Positions 23,975 through 26,581 of a DNA stretch of 26,581 nucleotides are shown here, piece after piece; the first letter of the stretch is position 1, and each line of letters starts with the position of its first letter. The notes under the pieces were generated by a model, which had not been told where the DNA came from, searched no databases, and was given only the letters and a program-made list of their open reading frames with translations. Origin of the DNA: DATIJJ01 sp039936115 (GTDB lineage Bacteria > Pseudomonadota > Gammaproteobacteria > DSM-16500); the NCBI GenBank assembly GCA_039936115.1, contig JBDTIZ010000238.1, positions 1-26,581 of the forward strand, given 5' to 3'. The translations under genes were made by a program, and so were the position numbers.

Positions 23975-24805
23975 TTAGCTAGAACTACCATAAGTAGAAA
24001 TTTTTGTCTCCCGACTGGTGGGACGTTCGTAATGTGTTTGTGGAAAAAGATCTTTTGGTGGAAATAAATTATTTGTTTTATGCGCCGCACTTATTGCACT
24101 TTGAATAGCTTGCTCAGTGTTTGCCTGTTTACTCTCTTCTGCAAGAATCTGCGCATTACAACGTTGATAACAACGTGGCAGTATTTCTTTTACAAATTCT
24201 ACTGTCAGTATTTCTTTTATGAGTCCATGGTAATAGATACGATATAGATCCTCATTCGTCGTATCCCTTCCAGCTTTTTGTGCTGTTTCATTTAAGTTTT
24301 CCGGCAATTTTGCTACAATTTCTTGCGCAATAAAATGACCTAATACTTGCAATTTATGCACATGACGTTCATTAGTAGTTGATGTATCTAAAATATCCTC
24401 TTTAGAATAGTAAAATTCATTAAACACCGTCCAAAGTTTTTCTTTGAGATTAGAATCAGGATCTAATCCCCTCCTACTATCAGCAAAGTTACTACTAAAA
24501 CCAACAGATATCTTATTTGCTTTTTCATATTTGGATAAGGCAGTTTCAGTTAATATTTGAGGGTTTAATGCTCGGGAGATAATTGTACAACGTATCGTCA
24601 ATTTATCGTCATCGCATCCACAAAAATAATCAGTGGCATCTTGTTCCATTTTAAGATCATCTTTACTTGCCAACGATTGGGGAGAAGTTTGCGTCTCAAA
24701 TACACAGAGCCAACACATAAATCCACAGGTCACATTACAAGGACAGCATAGTAGCGCTTTAATGGTCTTGGCAAATTTATAGGTAACAGCTCTTTGGGAT
24801 AACAT
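23975..24805 (-). CDS. Cysteine-rich orphan protein, effector-like
   Basis: I do not recognise a family. From the ATG at 24805 it has 276 residues. AAGGA lies 6 nt upstream of that ATG, and a good promoter (24840-24868) starts transcription near 24833. The alternative ATG at 24841 would be upstream of that point. Residues 20-34 hold six cysteines (LLCCPCNVTCGFMCWLC) in a hydrophobic stretch next to a basic segment. Three more follow at 62, 64 and 73 (FCGC..., IRC) and two at 212 and 216. The middle and C-terminal parts are helical and charged, and the end is Ser/Thr-rich with no transmembrane span. A cluster like this suits membrane attachment by palmitoylation or metal binding, both inference. 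It lies alone between a hairpin and the I42 inhibitor. Confidence 0.6.
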   Translation of the reverse strand: MLSQRAVTYKFAKTIKALLCCPCNVTCGFMCWLCVFETQTSPQSLASKDDLKMEQDATDYFCGCDDDKLTIRCTIISRALNPQILTETALSKYEKANKISVGFSSNFADSRRGLDPDSNLKEKLWTVFNEFYYSKEDILDTSTTNERHVHKLQVLGHFIAQEIVAKLPENLNETAQKAGRDTTNEDLYRIYYHGLIKEILTVEFVKEILPRCYQRCNAQILAEESKQANTEQAIQSAISAAHKTNNLFPPKDLFPQTHYERPTSRETKISTYGSSS

Positions 24806-24811
24806 ATTTCG

Positions 24812-24816
24812 TCCTT
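24812..24816 (-). promoter_or_regulatory. Ribosome binding site fixing the start of the Cys-rich orphan
   Basis: AAGGA on the minus strand is 6 nt before the ATG at 24805. The alternative ATG at 24841 has no such site. Confidence 0.6.
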
Positions 24817-24839
24817 TTGGAAAGTATGAAGTGGGCCGC

Positions 24840-24868
24840 ATGATAGATAAGTTATTACTTGTTGTAAA
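24840..24868 (-). promoter_or_regulatory. Probable promoter of the Cys-rich orphan
   Basis: On the minus strand TTTACA (24863-24868) and TATCAT (24840-24845) each match five of six consensus bases with a 17-bp spacer. Confidence 0.6.
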
Positions 24869-24901
24869 CCATAGCAGAAGAACATGACAGGAATTATTTT
24901 T

Positions 24902-25321
24902 CTACGGAATCTTGTTCTCTTGCGTCGTCACCGTAAACACAACTTGCCTCGTTTGATCACTCGAATTCCACGGCCGCGCGTAAATAAACCGAATCACAGT
25001 CTCTTGCGGCACAGTAAACCCAGCAGGTTTAACATGAAACGTCCAGATATCATATCCAGGTGCGCCCATTAATTTTTTGCCTGTAGGCGCTTCAAAATTA
25101 TGTCTAACGGGTTGAATCAAGTTGCTATCAAAACTGCGTAAAAACCAAGAATAACCTGTCGTTGGATTCGATTTTAATTTAATCGTAAATTCCGGATGAC
25201 TCGCCGAAACAGTGACTGCCGGTTTATCTTCAGTTGAAACGGTACCGTTTCCAGAAGTTGTTGCATAACTCATCGTCATCCACGATAAAAACAAAATAAT
25301 TATTTTAGTTAGCTGTTTCAT
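24902..25321 (-). CDS. Chagasin-family (I42) cysteine peptidase inhibitor
   Basis: The 139-residue precursor has a signal peptide (MKQLTKIIILFLSWMTMSYA), so it acts in the periplasm or outside. The mature part has the three inhibitor loops of family I42: NPTTGYSW, then GAPGYDIWTF (GxPGxxxW) and ARPW. In chagasin these wedge into the active site of papain-type peptidases. AAGGA lies 6 nt before the ATG. The first 17 bases overlap the end of lpxK, so it is the last gene of the msbA-lpxK run and its translation is probably coupled. Inhibitors of this type usually block host or self cysteine peptidases; its target is not known. Confidence 0.88.
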   Translation of the reverse strand: MKQLTKIIILFLSWMTMSYATTSGNGTVSTEDKPAVTVSASHPEFTIKLKSNPTTGYSWFLRSFDSNLIQPVRHNFEAPTGKKLMGAPGYDIWTFHVKPAGFTVPQETVIRFIYARPWNSSDQTRQVVFTVTTQENKIP

Positions 25322-26357
25322 AAGGTGTCCTTATTTTTTTATTAATCACAGGCGCGGGTGCACACATTCTTAATCTATTACAAATTTTATTCTCCAACTC
25401 TTCACCTAATTTCGCTTTGACCGGTAAATACCAATGCTGCTTACTTGCAAATTTAAAACACTTGACGGCATCTTTCTCAGTCATAATCACCGGTGAATCA
25501 TCTGCAAAATGAATATCATCTCGCCCATAAAGATAATGATCTGGAAACACATGCGGAACTAAATTAATTTGCTTAGTACTCAAGGACGATAAGAATCGTT
25601 TCGGATTGCCAATACCCACAACTGCATGAACTGTTTGTTGCTTAAAACCTTCCAACGGCATCATTCGCTGTGAATCTTGGAGTGAAACCAGCGTATCACC
25701 TACCAAGTGCATAGGCGTAATTTTTTCATGGAAACGGGCGTTACACTGTTGTTCTAAGCCGTTGACCACCACAAAATCCACGCGTTTTAAACGTTTTATC
25801 GGTTCACGCAAAGGACCCGCTGGTAACAAACTCTTGTTTCCAAACAAACGTGACGCATCGACAATTGCAATTTCCAAATCTCGCCCTAATCGATAATGTT
25901 GTAACCCATCATCAGAAATCACTACATCACAATCCGTTTTACTTAATAATTCTTTGACCGCACGAGCCCGATCAATGCACACCACCAACGGACATTGTGC
26001 TCGTCTAACCAACAAGAGTGCTTCATCACCCACTAACGCTGGATTCGAATTCGCCTCAACCCAAAACGGTGCGCGAATTTTTTTTCCGCCAACACCTCGG
26101 CTCACAATACCTGGGCGATAACCTTTTCTTCGTAACATATCAGCGAGCCAAATCACAAAAGGCGTTTTACCCGTGCCGCCAACGGTAATATTACCGACAA
26201 CAATAATTGGCACAGGAAAATGAACGGTGTTTTTAAGCTTAATTCGATAGAGAAAATAACGAAATGCAACCAGTGAACGAAACAACCAGGACAGTGGCAA
26301 GCACAATCCTGTCAACCAAGTGTATGAAGCGCGATACCAGTGGCGTTCGAAAAACAT
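25305..26357 (-). CDS. lpxK: Tetraacyldisaccharide 4'-kinase LpxK
   Basis: LpxK is an inner-membrane kinase that phosphorylates the 4' position of the lipid A disaccharide. The start is the ATG at 26357 (350 residues), with GAGG 7 nt upstream; its A is also the last base of the msbA TGA. A TTG one codon upstream is possible but less likely. A hydrophobic N-terminal helix (about 10-35) precedes the unusual P-loop VGGTGKTPFV and the GIVSRGVGG segment. The conserved VISDDGLQHYRLGRDLEIAIVD, with the DDGLQH catalytic region, follows, and MTEKDAVKC lies in the last third. Lipid A export (msbA) and lipid A phosphorylation (lpxK) are thus translated together. Confidence 0.95.
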   Translation of the reverse strand: MFFERHWYRASYTWLTGLCLPLSWLFRSLVAFRYFLYRIKLKNTVHFPVPIIVVGNITVGGTGKTPFVIWLADMLRRKGYRPGIVSRGVGGKKIRAPFWVEANSNPALVGDEALLLVRRAQCPLVVCIDRARAVKELLSKTDCDVVISDDGLQHYRLGRDLEIAIVDASRLFGNKSLLPAGPLREPIKRLKRVDFVVVNGLEQQCNARFHEKITPMHLVGDTLVSLQDSQRMMPLEGFKQQTVHAVVGIGNPKRFLSSLSTKQINLVPHVFPDHYLYGRDDIHFADDSPVIMTEKDAVKCFKFASKQHWYLPVKAKLGEELENKICNRLRMCAPAPVINKKIRTPYETAN

Positions 26358-26581
26358 CAAGTCACCTCAACATCCTTAAACTGCATTTTATATAATCGCG
26401 CGTATTTTCCATCACGCGCTAACAAATCAGCATGGTTACCAATTTCAGTCATTCGTCCATTATCAAACACAATGATTTTATCCGCATGTTCAACCGTAGA
26501 CAACCGATGCGCAATGACCAATGTAGTACGGTTACGCATTAATTCATCGAGTGCTGATTGAATATAACGTTCAGACTCCGT
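26357..26581 (-). CDS. msbA: Lipid A export ATP-binding/permease protein MsbA, C-terminal part (cut by window end)
   Basis: MsbA is a homodimeric ABC exporter that flips lipid A-core across the inner membrane. Only the last 74 codons are in the window. They include the end of the D-loop region (TESERYIQSALDEL) and the H-loop IAHRLSTVEHADKIIVFDNG, ending KMQFKDVEVT. This closely matches the ATPase C-terminus of MsbA, including the KMQF ending. The frame runs open through the window edge at 26581, so the 5' part lies outside. Its TGA shares one base with the lpxK ATG. The family assignment rests on these motifs and the lpxK neighbour. Confidence 0.9.
   Translation of the reverse strand, partial: TESERYIQSALDELMRNRTTLVIAHRLSTVEHADKIIVFDNGRMTEIGNHADLLARDGKYARLYKMQFKDVEVT

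Noticed and set aside
22147..24805. Complete integrative element with attachment sites
   Set aside because: No tRNA, excisionase or matching direct repeats were found by eye at either edge, so only a solitary recombinase is claimed.
24806..24841. Twelve extra residues on the Cys-rich orphan
   Set aside because: The ATG at 24841 falls inside the predicted -10 box and has no ribosome binding site.

Overview
The window looks like chromosomal backbone from an AT-rich gammaproteobacterium. The gene neighbourhood ftsK-lolA-rarA / trxB / infA / clpA-clpS and the block icd ... mnmA-hflD-purB have the same logic as in Escherichia coli, as recalled from established gene maps. Low G+C, many hairpin repeats between genes, a chagasin-type (I42) peptidase inhibitor and two effector-like orphan proteins suggest a host-associated lineage of the Legionellales (Coxiella/Aquicella/Berkiella type). 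That placement is inference, not a database result. No rRNA, tRNA or CRISPR array was seen, and no gene-free stretch exceeds 300 bases.

Layout. 1-3576: a repeat, then mfd (transcription-repair coupling). 3577-6416: a nested inverted repeat, an EamA-type exporter, and a two-gene phosphate unit (DUF47/PhoU-like regulator plus PiT transporter, 2 nt apart). 6537-10814 (minus): the ftsK-lolA-rarA cluster for chromosome segregation, lipoprotein delivery and replication-fork maintenance. ftsK and trxB diverge from a 111-bp promoter region. 10926-12223: trxB and infA. 12224-13760: repeats around an orphan gene (12498-13649) whose sequence suggests a papain-fold cysteine enzyme. 13761-17864 (minus): clpA and clpS (adaptor plus unfoldase for ClpP proteolysis), then icd (TCA cycle). 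18068-18721: an outer-membrane beta-barrel protein divergent from icd. 18781-22024: mnmA, hflD and purB (tRNA thiolation, HflD, purine synthesis). 22147-23928: a complete tyrosine recombinase and a secreted DUF2845-like protein. 23975-24805 (minus): a cysteine-rich orphan. 24902-26581 (minus): the 3' end of msbA, then lpxK and the I42 inhibitor, overlapping head to tail like an operon for lipid A export and phosphorylation with the inhibitor attached.

Two families of short palindromic repeats (called A and B here) recur between genes, and at three places A and B lie side by side. Likely promoters often use a TAAAAT -10 element. Several genes use non-ATG starts backed by a clear ribosome binding site (ftsK TTG, hflD TTG, the 12498 orphan GTG), while mnmA uses TTG with no visible site directly after a terminator.

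The most interesting candidates are the orphan at 12498-13649 (Asn-Cys, Gly-His and Phe-Ile-Asp motifs in papain order, plus psi-K-x-E motifs), the Cys-rich orphan at 23975-24805, the I42 inhibitor fused into the lpxK operon, and the composite A/B repeat family.
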